This document shows positions 19,431 to 27,594 of a DNA stretch of 64,000 nucleotides, one piece after another. A program made the translations under genes and the position numbers. The notes under the pieces were generated by a model. It worked only from the letters and a program-made list of their open reading frames with translations. It did not search any database and was not told the DNA's origin. Within the stretch, counting starts at the first letter, position 1. The number at the start of each line of letters is the position of its first letter. This DNA is from DATAVB01 sp040414495. Its GTDB lineage: Bacteria; Actinomycetota; Actinomycetes; Mycobacteriales; QHCD01. The stretch lies in contig JBEDUI010000223.1 in assembly GCA_040414495.1 (NCBI GenBank), positions 1 to 64,000 on the forward strand, in the 5' to 3' direction.

Positions 19431-20789
19431 CTAGGCCGGACGGCTCGGCTCCTTGGCCAGGGCGCCGTTCATCTGCTTGGCAACATCCTTTGCCACCGCC
19501 GCCGTCGGCCGCTTGCCGGTCCAGGCGTCGGCAAACGTCTTGGTGGCGTAATCCCGCCACACTGGTGTGTTGATCGAAATCGGGAATCCGTAGTTGTACT
19601 GGAATTCATCGACGAACGTCTGCAGGTGGAATTGCGGCGTGGACTTGACCCAGGCTTCCTGAGTGCCGTGGGTCGCCGGAATAACCGCGCCGCCCTCGGC
19701 CTGGATCTCAGCCGCCCGCCTGGAACCGAGGAACTTGACGAATTCCCAGGCCTCCCGCGGGTATTTGGTCTTGCCGTAGATGACGTTGCCCAGACCGTTG
19801 CTCACGGTCTTGCGCACCTTGCCCTGCGGGATCGGAGCCACATCGCAGTTCTTCAATGCGTACGGGATCGCCTTGAACGCGATCGACTCCCACGAGCCGC
19901 CGTAATACATGGCGATCTTGCCCGAGCCGAACATCTGCTGCGGGTCGGTGTCAGTCATCTGCTGCAGCGTCGGCGAGACGTGGTGCTTGTTGATCATATC
20001 GGTCAGGAACTGCAGAGCTTCAACAGACGCTGGCAGGTCGTAACCGGATTTCTTGCCATCCCCGGAAATGACGTAACCCTTGTTCTGCGGAATCATGTTG
20101 TAGTACGTCTGCTGGTCGGAGAGCTGAGCGGCGATGCCTTTCACGTTTCCCTTGGTCAGCCTCTTGGCGGCGTTCAGCAGATCCGACCAGCTCCATGAGC
20201 TGGTCGGCGTACGCAGACCAGCTTCAGCGAAGAGTTTCTTGTTGTACCAGAGGGCAATGCTGTCGATGTCCTTCGGCAGCGCGTAAATGTCCTTGCCCCA
20301 GGTGTATCCCTTGGTGATCGCCGGCTCGTATTGGCTCATGTCGATCTTCGCGTCTTTGATCGGCTTGGTGAGCGGCATGAGGATCTTGTTCGACGCGTAG
20401 AGCTGGAAATACGCGAGGGTCATCCAGAAAACGTCGGGCGCGCTACCGCCGGTTGCCGCGGTCTGCAGCTTCGTCCAGTACGAGTCCCACGGCGTAACGG
20501 CCGTACGGATGTGAATCTTGGGATTGGCCTTCTCGAATTCGGTGATGATCTTCTTCATCGCCGGCAGCTGGGTGTCGTCCCACAAGCCGTAGGTCAATGT
20601 GACCGGACCGGTCTGCTTCTTTTCCGAATCGATAGAGGTGCCGGACGACGAGGAACTGCTGCACGCCGCGGCAGTCATCAGCATCGCGGCTGGCGCGGCG
20701 GCCAGAACAGCACGCCGGGAAATCTGCTTCTTGTCTGACACCTTCACCTCGGCGGCGCCATTGAGCACCGGAGACTCATCGGACTGCAT
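19431..20789 (-). CDS. Sugar ABC importer substrate-binding lipoprotein
   Basis: A 452-aa family-1 binding protein. The signal peptide has an SRR motif (KQISRRAVLAAAPAAMLMT) and lipobox AAAC, so it is anchored outside the membrane. Family-like stretches include PVTLTYGLWDD, GGSAPDVFWMTLAYFQLYA and KIAMYYGGSWE. ATG 20789 is chosen over an earlier frame start at 20831 because AAAGG lies 6 nt upstream and a hydrophilic leader would otherwise precede the signal. It heads a six-gene operon divergent from a DeoR regulator, ROK kinase and GH4 glycosidase, which suggests that its ligand is a glycoside handled by those enzymes (inference). Confidence 0.92.
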   Translation of the reverse strand: MQSDESPVLNGAAEVKVSDKKQISRRAVLAAAPAAMLMTAAACSSSSSSGTSIDSEKKQTGPVTLTYGLWDDTQLPAMKKIITEFEKANPKIHIRTAVTPWDSYWTKLQTAATGGSAPDVFWMTLAYFQLYASNKILMPLTKPIKDAKIDMSQYEPAITKGYTWGKDIYALPKDIDSIALWYNKKLFAEAGLRTPTSSWSWSDLLNAAKRLTKGNVKGIAAQLSDQQTYYNMIPQNKGYVISGDGKKSGYDLPASVEALQFLTDMINKHHVSPTLQQMTDTDPQQMFGSGKIAMYYGGSWESIAFKAIPYALKNCDVAPIPQGKVRKTVSNGLGNVIYGKTKYPREAWEFVKFLGSRRAAEIQAEGGAVIPATHGTQEAWVKSTPQFHLQTFVDEFQYNYGFPISINTPVWRDYATKTFADAWTGKRPTAAVAKDVAKQMNGALAKEPSRPA

Positions 20790-21294
20790 GACGTGCCTTT
20801 CGTTTCGATGGATATCGCGACGTACGGCCACGGTCGTCCGTTCGGGGTCTCCGGCAGGCTCGATCCTGGCGTCATGATCACGGCTCAGGCGGCGTGCACT
20901 CGCGCGCAGCCGTGACTGAGATTGGCCGAGTGACAGCGGGCCCGGGCGTGGATCGAGCGAGGCTCAAGATCGGCGCGACTTCGCCTAGGGGAGGCGGGAT
21001 TGGCCGCCTCTGGCCACAACACCGACCGGGCGTTCTTGCCCGCGGCGACGTAGCGACCCACGCGATCACCTCTCCGGCGTACGGCCAGACTGTTCACTTT
21101 TGCTCATTTCACGTACGTCTGTGCACGATAGACCTCGATCCGGTGAGATGTCACTCACTTTCACGAAGTCTTTGCGTAGCTGGCGGACGGCGGACGCACC
21201 GGACGAATCGCCCTCGCCGATGGCGGAATGAAGGGGCTACCAAGACCAGCCGAGGCATTTACAACGTGAGTAACGATGTGTCAGCGAGGTTACG
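20790..21294. promoter_or_regulatory. Divergent control region between importer operon and DeoR regulator
   Basis: A 505-bp non-coding stretch. Three TTCAC-type elements lie at 21093-21097, 21107-21113 (TTTCACG) and 21159-21165 (TTTCACG), and the 10-mer TTGCTCATTT sits at 21100-21109. The T/C-rich repeated half-sites resemble operators of the DeoR family, whose regulator gene starts at 21295. I saw no convincing -35/-10 pair for either direction. Confidence 0.5.
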
Positions 21295-22059
21295 ATGTTG
21301 CGCATGCGTGCGGAGCGGCTCACCGCGGTCCTGGATGACATAGCCCACCGTGGGAGCGTTGATGTGCTGCAGTTGGCGGAGAAGTTGGGCGTGTCAAGTG
21401 CGACGATCCGTCGTGATCTACGGGCGTTGCACGACCAGGGATTGTTGGTGCGCACGCACGGCGGGGCGATGGCCAACGATGTCGGCCTGGAATTGCCGAT
21501 CCGCTACAAGGCTTCCCGCCATCACCCGGAGAAGCGTCGGATCGGCGTAACCGCGGCGAAACTCGTCGAGGACGGCGCGGTCATTGGCATGACCGGCGGC
21601 ACCACCGCTACCGAAGTCGCCCGTGCTTTGGCCGACCGAGGCGACATCACGGTTGTGACCAACGCCCTAAACATCGCGACCGAATTGGTGCTGCGGCCCA
21701 ATATTCGGCTCCTGGTCGCCGGCGGCAAGGCGCGGCACGCTTCGTACGAACTGGTCGGCCCGACCGCGGAGGCGATGGTGGCCGAATACCATTTCGATAT
21801 CACGTTCGTCGGTGTCGATGGACTGACCGTGGCCGAGGGCTGCACCACGCACGACGAGATGGAAGCCCACACGGACCTGGCCTTCATTCGCCAATCCCGC
21901 CGTAATGTGGTCATCGCCGACAGCAGCAAGATCGGCAAGGTCACATTCGCGAAGATCTGCGATCTGACCGCAGTCAGCGATTTGGTCACCGACACCGGCA
22001 TCGACCCCACACCGCTCACCGCTCTGCGGCGCGCCGGTGTCAACGTTACGACCGCCTGA
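21295..22059 (+). CDS. DeoR-family transcriptional regulator
   Basis: A 254-aa repressor. The N-terminal winged HTH reads LTAVLDDIAHRGSVDVLQLAEKLGVSSATIRRDLRALHDQGLLVRTHGG, a textbook DeoR signature. The C-terminal sugar-phosphate-sensing domain includes GMTGGTTATEVARAL and VVIADSSKIGKVTFAKIC. GAGGT lies 5 nt before ATG 21295; a second ATG at 21304 is possible. The gene is divergent from the importer operon and upstream of the ROK kinase and GH4 genes, so a phosphorylated sugar made by the ROK kinase is a plausible inducer (inference). Confidence 0.94.
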   Translation: MLRMRAERLTAVLDDIAHRGSVDVLQLAEKLGVSSATIRRDLRALHDQGLLVRTHGGAMANDVGLELPIRYKASRHHPEKRRIGVTAAKLVEDGAVIGMTGGTTATEVARALADRGDITVVTNALNIATELVLRPNIRLLVAGGKARHASYELVGPTAEAMVAEYHFDITFVGVDGLTVAEGCTTHDEMEAHTDLAFIRQSRRNVVIADSSKIGKVTFAKICDLTAVSDLVTDTGIDPTPLTALRRAGVNVTTA

Positions 22060-22096
22060 TTCTCCCGTTCCCTTCTCAAAGCTAAAGGTGCACAGC

Positions 22097-23023
22097 GTGA
22101 CCTCAACCGAACCCAATCCACTGATTCTTGCTCTCGACTTCGGTGGAACCAAGATCGCCTGTGCGGTAGCCGATCTGGCCGGAACACCGGTGGAGGAGGT
22201 GGTGATCGCGACCGAAGCGGACAAAGGCGCGGAGCAGGCAATGCGGCGTACGTTCGCCGCGGTTGACGAGCTGCGATCCCGCCACGCTGGGCGATTGGTC
22301 GGCGTCGGTGTGTCCACAATGGGCATTACGTTCGAGGATCGGATCGAACTCGCGCCCAATGTCGAGGGATGGTCGCGACTGCGGATGCCCGAGATGCTGC
22401 GCACGCAATATCCGGGGGTGAATCTCCGCATCGACAATGACGTCAAGGCGGCCGCGTTCGCCGAGCACACCTGGGGTGCCTTGCAAGGGGCGGATCCAGC
22501 GATCTACGTCAATCTCGGCTCGGGCATCGCCGCCACCATCATCTCCGGCGGCAAGGTTCTCGCTGGCGCGCACGGAGCCGCGGGCGAATACGGATACTGG
22601 CTTCGGTCCCCTGTGGACTCTGCCGGCTCGGTGACCGCCGCGGCCTCTGTGGACGATCGCCTGTCGGTGGAGGAATTCGCCGGCGGAGCCGGGGTACGGC
22701 GGCGCGCCGCGGCGATCGGTGTCGAGAATGGATTCGCCGGTCTGCTGCAGCGTGACGACGCCGCATCGCGCGCCATGCTCGACGGAATCCTCGCGGACAT
22801 CTGCTGGCATGTGACAAATCTGGCGATTCTCGTGGACGCGGAGAAGATCGTGCTGGGCGGCGGCTACCTGCGCACTCCTGAACCGCTGCTGTCCCGGCTG
22901 CGCGCGTCGCTCGACCGGTATGTCCCGTACCCACCCGAGCTGGAAATCGGTCGATTCGGCAGCAACGGCGGGCTTTCCGGCGCGTTGGCGCTGGCGGTGG
23001 CGGCGGCGCACGAGACCGACTGA
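22097..23023 (+). CDS. ROK-family sugar kinase
   Basis: A 308-aa kinase of the actin-like ATPase superfamily. The phosphate-1 motif is LALDFGGTKIACAVADL, the catalytic aspartate region is LRIDNDVKAAAFAEHTWGA, and VNLGSGIAATIISGGKVLAGAHGAAGEYG is the phosphate-2 region. The usual ROK zinc motif (GH...CxCGxxGC) is not present: AGEYGYWL is followed by a cysteine-free stretch, so this is a divergent member. GTG 22097 is chosen over 22037, which would overlap the DeoR gene; AAAGG lies 8 nt upstream. It probably phosphorylates the monosaccharide released by the adjacent GH4 enzyme. Confidence 0.88.
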   Translation: MTSTEPNPLILALDFGGTKIACAVADLAGTPVEEVVIATEADKGAEQAMRRTFAAVDELRSRHAGRLVGVGVSTMGITFEDRIELAPNVEGWSRLRMPEMLRTQYPGVNLRIDNDVKAAAFAEHTWGALQGADPAIYVNLGSGIAATIISGGKVLAGAHGAAGEYGYWLRSPVDSAGSVTAAASVDDRLSVEEFAGGAGVRRRAAAIGVENGFAGLLQRDDAASRAMLDGILADICWHVTNLAILVDAEKIVLGGGYLRTPEPLLSRLRASLDRYVPYPPELEIGRFGSNGGLSGALALAVAAAHETD

Positions 23024-23056
23024 GGCCGCCCACAGCGACCGCCGAGTCGCGCAGCG

Positions 23057-23066
23057 TTGCTCATTT
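23057..23066. promoter_or_regulatory. Candidate DeoR operator half-site TTGCTCATTT
   Basis: This 10-mer is identical to 21100-21109 in the control region of the divergent importer operon. It lies 16 nt upstream of the -35 element of the GH4 promoter. A shared site suggests that one DeoR regulator controls both arms of the locus. Confidence 0.45.
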
Positions 23067-23082
23067 GTGCGCGAAACTGCTC

Positions 23083-23111
23083 TTGACGCGCTGATTCGAT
23101 CGCCATAGGCT
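23083..23111 (+). promoter_or_regulatory. Sigma70-type promoter of the GH4 gene
   Basis: TTGACG at 23083-23088 is followed after exactly 17 nt by TAGGCT at 23106-23111. The position fits a transcript start near 23118 and a leader of about 65 nt before GTG 23185. The GH4 gene can therefore be transcribed separately from the ROK gene. Confidence 0.55.
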
Positions 23112-23184
23112 GCGCGAGGATGCAGGGTGGCCGCACGCTGCCCGCCGACATCCGCCTCACCCGACGACGGCGACAGGTGGCTTC

Positions 23185-24492
23185 GTGACAACCATTACGT
23201 TCCTGGGCGCGGGCAGCGTTGTGTTCACCCGCGAGCTGCTGGCCGACATTCTCGGCTTCAGCGACCTCACCGACGTTCATATTTCGCTGCAGGACATTGA
23301 CGCCGAGCGGCTGGAGACGGCCGAGGCGATCGCGCGCCACACCATCGACCGTATGGGAGCGAAGGCGACCGTCACCGCGACGACGGACCGGCGGCGGGCC
23401 CTCGACGGCGCGAATTACGTCATCAACACGATTCAGGTCGGCATGTACGCCGCCACCGTGGTCGATTTCGAGATTCCGGCAAAATACGGGCTGCGGCAGA
23501 CGATCGCCGACACGGTGGGCATCGGCGGGATCTTCCGTGGCCTGCGGACTTTCGGCGTGCTCGAGGGCATCGCCCGCGACGTTCTCGAGGTCTGCCCGGA
23601 TGCGTGGCTGCTCAATTACACCAACCCGATGGCGATGAACGTCGCCTACCTGCACGCGGTGGCGCCGACGCTCAAGGTGCTGGGCCTGTGCCATTCGGTG
23701 TATTGGACCGTGCACGGGCTCAGCCAGCTGGTCGGCGTCCCGTATGAGGAAGTCGATTACCACAGCGCCGGCGTGAACCATCAGGCCTGGCTGCTGCGGT
23801 GGGAGCACAACGGCACCAACCTGTACGAAAAGCTGGACGAGCTGATCGCGAACGATGAGAATTTGCGCCGCCGCGTCCGGGTCGATATGTACCGACGCAT
23901 CGGCTACTACCCGACCGAGACCAGTGAGCATTCGTCGGAATACGTGCCGTGGTATCTGCACCACGATTCGGAAATCGAGCGGCTTCGCATTCCGGTCGGC
24001 GATTATCTGGGGATCAGCAAGGACAATCTCGACGAATACGCCGCGACCCGCCGGGCGTTGCAGGCCGGCGAACTGCTCGATATCCAGCGTGAGGCAACCG
24101 AATACGCCCCGCAGGTCATTCACAGTCTCGAAACCGGAACACCGCGCACGTTGTACGCCAACGTTCCCAACGCCGGCCTGATCGACAACCTGGCCCCGGA
24201 TTACGTGGTCGAGGTTCCGACCACTGTGGACTCTGATGGTGTCAAGCCGCAGCCGGTGGGTGCGCTGCCGATCCAGTGCGCGGCGGTGAACCAGGCCTAT
24301 GTCAGCGTCGGCAAGCTGACCGTGGCCGCGGCCGTGCAGGGCGACCCACGCTTGGTCCGGCAGGCCGCCATGGTCGACGCGAACACCTCGGCGTCGTTGA
24401 CCGTCGACCAGATCTGGGACATGTGCGACGAGTTGACCGCCGCGCACGGCGACCTCATCCCCGAATCGCTGCGCGGCAGCGTTCGTCCCTGA
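23185..24492 (+). CDS. Family 4 glycoside hydrolase (alpha-galactosidase or glucuronidase-like)
   Basis: A 435-aa NAD- and metal-dependent glycosidase that cleaves glycosides by redox/elimination chemistry. The Rossmann motif TFLGAGSVVFTRELL opens the protein. NYTNPMAM (near 144-151) and the metal ligands Cys169 in LCHSVYW and His199 in AGVNHQAW are present. Length and the LLADIL/FRGLRTFG stretches are closest in feel to MelA-like alpha-galactosidases, but aglycone and sugar specificity cannot be fixed. The start is GTG 23185 with AGGTGG just upstream. The enzyme is cytoplasmic and would act on sugars delivered by the divergent importer. Confidence 0.92.
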   Translation: MTTITFLGAGSVVFTRELLADILGFSDLTDVHISLQDIDAERLETAEAIARHTIDRMGAKATVTATTDRRRALDGANYVINTIQVGMYAATVVDFEIPAKYGLRQTIADTVGIGGIFRGLRTFGVLEGIARDVLEVCPDAWLLNYTNPMAMNVAYLHAVAPTLKVLGLCHSVYWTVHGLSQLVGVPYEEVDYHSAGVNHQAWLLRWEHNGTNLYEKLDELIANDENLRRRVRVDMYRRIGYYPTETSEHSSEYVPWYLHHDSEIERLRIPVGDYLGISKDNLDEYAATRRALQAGELLDIQREATEYAPQVIHSLETGTPRTLYANVPNAGLIDNLAPDYVVEVPTTVDSDGVKPQPVGALPIQCAAVNQAYVSVGKLTVAAAVQGDPRLVRQAAMVDANTSASLTVDQIWDMCDELTAAHGDLIPESLRGSVRP

Positions 24493-24499
24493 TAAAGCA

Positions 24500-24538
24500 C
24501 GTTGTGGCCCGGCGCGACCTCTCCGCCGGGCCACAACG
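24500..24538. terminator. Strong bidirectional hairpin terminator
   Basis: A perfect 15-bp stem (24500-24514 with 24524-24538) closes on a 9-nt loop. It sits between the convergent GH4 and methyltransferase genes and would separate the sugar locus from the odorant operon. Confidence 0.87.
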
Positions 24539-24546
24539 CCTCACCG

Positions 24547-25413
24547 TCAGATCCGGTCGGCCGCAATCAACAGGTAGTGGAAACTACCCTCTTTGTAGGC
24601 CGTCAGGAACGACTCCTCGATTCCCGTCGCCACCGGCGATTTCGCCCGCAGCTCCCAATACGGAATCGTCTGCGCGGTCAGGTCCACGACGTTGATCGGA
24701 ACCAGACTATTGGCCGCGAGCGCCCGGAAGTACTCGCTGCGTGGGTGGATATTGCAGGTGTAATGCTCATCGATGCGGCTCACGGCTTTGGAACGCATGC
24801 CCGTAACGTCGTTCGAACAACCGGTGATGCAGACGTACCGGCCGCCGTATTCGAGCACCCGGGAGAACTCGGCGAACAATTCGAACAGATCCACGTACAT
24901 CGTGGTCTCGTTGGTCCACAGGGCCCGCCGTGATCCGGTCTCGAATTGGGTGTCCAGCATGTTCCGGAAGTGGAACCGCACCCGGTCGGACACCCCGCGT
25001 TCCTGTGCCTGGGCATTGGCGAACGCGACCTGGGACTCGGAGATGGTCACACCGTCCACATGGGACCCGAAACGCAGGTTGGCCATGAAGCTTGTGCCGC
25101 CGCGGCCAGAACCGCCGTCCATCAGCCGATCCGCGGCCTCGATACGGCCCAGATGGCTCAGGAGCACGTCGGCCTGGGCAGTTTCGAGGCGGTGCATCTC
25201 CCGGATGATCCGGTCCTCACGGCCGGCTGATGGGCCGTCCAATACCGCGGGGTCGTAGTCACCAAGTCCGTAATGATGATGGTAGAAGCCGTCAACCTCG
25301 CCAAGTCTGATATTGACGGGATCCTTTTCCTTGTTCCAGTAGTCCGCGACCGACTTCTGGTAGTCGGTACGCAGAACCTCGGTGCCGGCGTCGGCCGAAA
25401 TAGTCGCGGTCAT
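24547..25413 (-). CDS. gppmt: Geranyl diphosphate 2-C-methyltransferase
   Basis: A 288-aa SAM-dependent enzyme that methylates C2 of geranyl diphosphate to 2-methyl-GPP, the first committed step of 2-methylisoborneol synthesis. The stretches VADYWNKE, PVNIRLGEVDGFYHHHYGLG and IPYWELRAKSP closely follow the streptomycete enzymes as I recall them. The SAM site is LMDGGSGRGGTSFM (97-110), and NETTMYVDLFELFAEFSRVL and CNIHPRSEYFRAL are further family landmarks. A strong AAGGAG lies 8 nt before ATG 25413. It is the last gene of the encapsulin operon, 12 bp after the synthase, and ends against the bidirectional terminator. Confidence 0.95.
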   Translation of the reverse strand: MTATISADAGTEVLRTDYQKSVADYWNKEKDPVNIRLGEVDGFYHHHYGLGDYDPAVLDGPSAGREDRIIREMHRLETAQADVLLSHLGRIEAADRLMDGGSGRGGTSFMANLRFGSHVDGVTISESQVAFANAQAQERGVSDRVRFHFRNMLDTQFETGSRRALWTNETTMYVDLFELFAEFSRVLEYGGRYVCITGCSNDVTGMRSKAVSRIDEHYTCNIHPRSEYFRALAANSLVPINVVDLTAQTIPYWELRAKSPVATGIEESFLTAYKEGSFHYLLIAADRI

Positions 25414-25425
25414 CGGGCAAACTCC

Positions 25426-26598
25426 TTAGTTGTCGTGATAACGGGCGGTTCGGCTGTGCCATTCACGGCTGCCACCCAGCCAGGCCCACGTGTCGGCGAA
25501 AAACCGCCGCAGGGTCGGCGAACCGACCAGGCTGAGCGCAGCTGCTTCTGCTACGAAGCTGCGCATGAGTTCGTTGTGGATCTCCACGGTTCGTTTGACG
25601 GCTTCCCTTGGGGTGCAGCCTTCTTCGGCCGCGATCACGGTCAGCAGGTTGAAGTCGGTCTCTGATTCCTGGGCACCGGAATGCAGGTCGTTGAGTAGTA
25701 CGTTGGCGTCGCCGGCCAGGGTGAACGCCCGCCGGACCCGCGGGTCGTAGAATTCCGCCGCGGGCAATTCGTAGCCGGCGAGCGCGTCGATCAGAATCAT
25801 CGGCGGTAGATAGCTGTTGAGATGGCGCTGCACCAGGTATTCCCAGACCGGCGGCGTACGGTGGTTGTTGTGCCAGTCCGCCTCCTGGTTCCAGGCAACG
25901 AAGAGAATTCCCATCTGATGTTGAAACCGTCCCAGTTGCGTCGCCGATACGTACTGGGCCAGATGGGTCATGGCGCTGCGGAATGCCGTATCTATCGGCT
26001 CGTCCTGCCGGTACTGATCGAGTTGTGGCGCGTATTTCGCCGGCAGTTGCGCCGGATCAACGGTGGCGTAGAGCTTCGCCATCCGCGAGCCGACCACCAG
26101 CGGATCGGCGCCCAGCGCCACCTCGTCGACGTAATAGTCGTCCGCCGCCCATTCAGCCACGACGCATTTCGCCGCGGCCAACAATCGGTCGGGGTCGTCG
26201 GTGGCCGGGTGGGTCAGCATGATCAGCCGGCCGAAATTGCACGACCGCAGGTGGTCGAGCTCGCCCGGATAGATCCCGATCTCTTCGGCCCATTCGACCA
26301 CCCGGTTGTTGACCTCCTCCCCCAGCTCCGGATCGTCCCGCACCGGCCCGGGGCAGAACAGCTCCGGCATGTCGTCGTCATCGGCGCTTTCGGTTGGTGG
26401 CGGGGCGTTTTGCGGGATGCGGAGCGCGGATGTGCCGATGCCACCGGCGAATCGGTGCACCAGCGAATTCAGCGACTTTTTGTCGCCGCCCAGCAATTGC
26501 GACAGATCCGACGACGGCGCACCGGCCATATTGGACAGAACCGAGCCCGCCACCGTAGCCGGATCCGCGAGCGGTGACATCTGGGACAACACAGACAC
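25426..26598 (-). CDS. 2-Methylisoborneol synthase (class I terpene cyclase)
   Basis: A 390-aa cyclase converting 2-methyl-GPP to 2-methylisoborneol. Residues 1 to about 85 are low-complexity and probably disordered (SVLSNMAGAPSSDLSQLLGGDKK, then PPPTESADDDD). In family 2B encapsulin systems such N-terminal extensions direct the enzyme into the shell, so this is the likely cargo-loading region (inference). The catalytic domain has the aspartate-rich motif DDYYVDE (153-159) and the NSE/DTE motif NDLHSGAQE (303-311). GTG 26598 is preceded by GAGGAG. It lies 27 bp after ispH and 12 bp before the methyltransferase gene. Confidence 0.95.
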   Translation of the reverse strand: MSVLSQMSPLADPATVAGSVLSNMAGAPSSDLSQLLGGDKKSLNSLVHRFAGGIGTSALRIPQNAPPPTESADDDDMPELFCPGPVRDDPELGEEVNNRVVEWAEEIGIYPGELDHLRSCNFGRLIMLTHPATDDPDRLLAAAKCVVAEWAADDYYVDEVALGADPLVVGSRMAKLYATVDPAQLPAKYAPQLDQYRQDEPIDTAFRSAMTHLAQYVSATQLGRFQHQMGILFVAWNQEADWHNNHRTPPVWEYLVQRHLNSYLPPMILIDALAGYELPAAEFYDPRVRRAFTLAGDANVLLNDLHSGAQESETDFNLLTVIAAEEGCTPREAVKRTVEIHNELMRSFVAEAAALSLVGSPTLRRFFADTWAWLGGSREWHSRTARYHDN

Positions 26599-26625
26599 AG
26601 GCTTCTCCTCGGTGCGTAATACGCC

Positions 26626-27594
26626 TCAGCGCGCCAGATCGGCCGGCGGCGCGAACCGGACCGTTTCCCGGGCGACCTCGTACTGTGTGACCGTCACATC
26701 CCGCCGTCGACCCAGCTCGGCCAGCACATCGTCCACAAGGTGCGGTGGCGCCGACGCGCCCGCGGTCAGGCCGATAACGTCGAGCTCCGCCAGCGTCTCG
26801 GGCACCAGGTCACCGACGTCTTCAATCAACCAGGCCGGGGTGCCGCACCGTTTGGCCACTTCCACCAACCGCAGCGAATTCGACGAATTCCGCGAGCCGA
26901 CAACCAGCATCAGCTCACATTCGGCCGCGATGGCCGTGACCGCCCGTTGCCGGTTGGTCGTGGCGTAACAGATGTCGTCGGACCGCGGGCCTTGCAGCGC
27001 CGGGAATCGAGCCCGCAACGCCTCAATCACCGCGGCCGTTTCGTCCACCGCGAGCGTGGTCTGGGTCAGATACGACACCCGACCCGGATCGGCGACGTGC
27101 AATTCGGCTACGTCGGCCGCGCTTTCGATCAGCACTATCCGGCCCGGATCCGCCTCGCCCAGCACACCCTCGATCTCGTCGTGCCCGGAGTGTCCTATCA
27201 GGACAACCGTATCGCCGCGGGCCACGAATCGGGCCGCCTCCGAATGCACCTTCGCCACCAATGGGCAGGTCCCATCGACCACGTTCAGTCCACGCCGCAC
27301 AGCCTCCGCCCGCACCGCCGGAGCGGCGCCGTGGGCCGACAACACCACGGTCGCGCCATCTGGAACCGCGTCCAACTCGTCGACGAAAACCGCGCCCCGG
27401 TCCTGCAGATCGGCGACAACGTGGGTGTTGTGGACGATCTGCCGCCGTACGTAAATCGGACCACCGCGCTCGGCCAACAGATGCTCCACAATATTGACCG
27501 CGCGCTCGACGCCGGCACAGAACGACCGCGGTGATGCCAACAGCACCTGCATCCGACCACTGGACACCTGCGACACCCGCGACACCCGCCTCAC
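26626..27594 (-). CDS. ispH: 4-Hydroxy-3-methylbut-2-enyl diphosphate reductase (IspH)
   Basis: An iron-sulfur enzyme of about 322 aa making IPP and DMAPP, the last step of the MEP pathway. The three [4Fe-4S] cysteines are present: SFCAGV (C26), DGTCPLV (C110) and ICYATTNRQ (C209). VHNTHVV, SAHGAAP and GHSGHDEIEGVLGE carry the substrate histidines and the catalytic glutamate. The GTG at 27594 overlaps the upstream stop (GTGA). The classical N-terminus MQVLLASPR begins at ATG 27552, so the first 14 residues, encoded by a tandem repeat, may be dispensable. Its place between the shells and the terpene cyclase suggests a dedicated precursor supply rather than the housekeeping copy (inference). 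Confidence 0.95.
   Translation of the reverse strand: MRRVSRVSQVSSGRMQVLLASPRSFCAGVERAVNIVEHLLAERGGPIYVRRQIVHNTHVVADLQDRGAVFVDELDAVPDGATVVLSAHGAAPAVRAEAVRRGLNVVDGTCPLVAKVHSEAARFVARGDTVVLIGHSGHDEIEGVLGEADPGRIVLIESAADVAELHVADPGRVSYLTQTTLAVDETAAVIEALRARFPALQGPRSDDICYATTNRQRAVTAIAAECELMLVVGSRNSSNSLRLVEVAKRCGTPAWLIEDVGDLVPETLAELDVIGLTAGASAPPHLVDDVLAELGRRRDVTVTQYEVARETVRFAPPADLAR
27562..27588. repeat. 9-bp tandem repeat, three units, at the ispH 5-prime end
   Basis: Units at 27562-27570 (one mismatch), 27571-27579 and 27580-27588 read CGACACCCG on the plus strand. They encode the R-V-S repeats of the IspH N-terminal extension and contain three in-frame GTG codons, any of which might serve as a start. 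Confidence 0.75.

Noticed and set aside
22864..24534. Minus-strand open frame of 556 aa opposite the GH4 gene
   Set aside because: No motifs and crosses a perfect terminator hairpin; the GH4 gene on the plus strand is clear.
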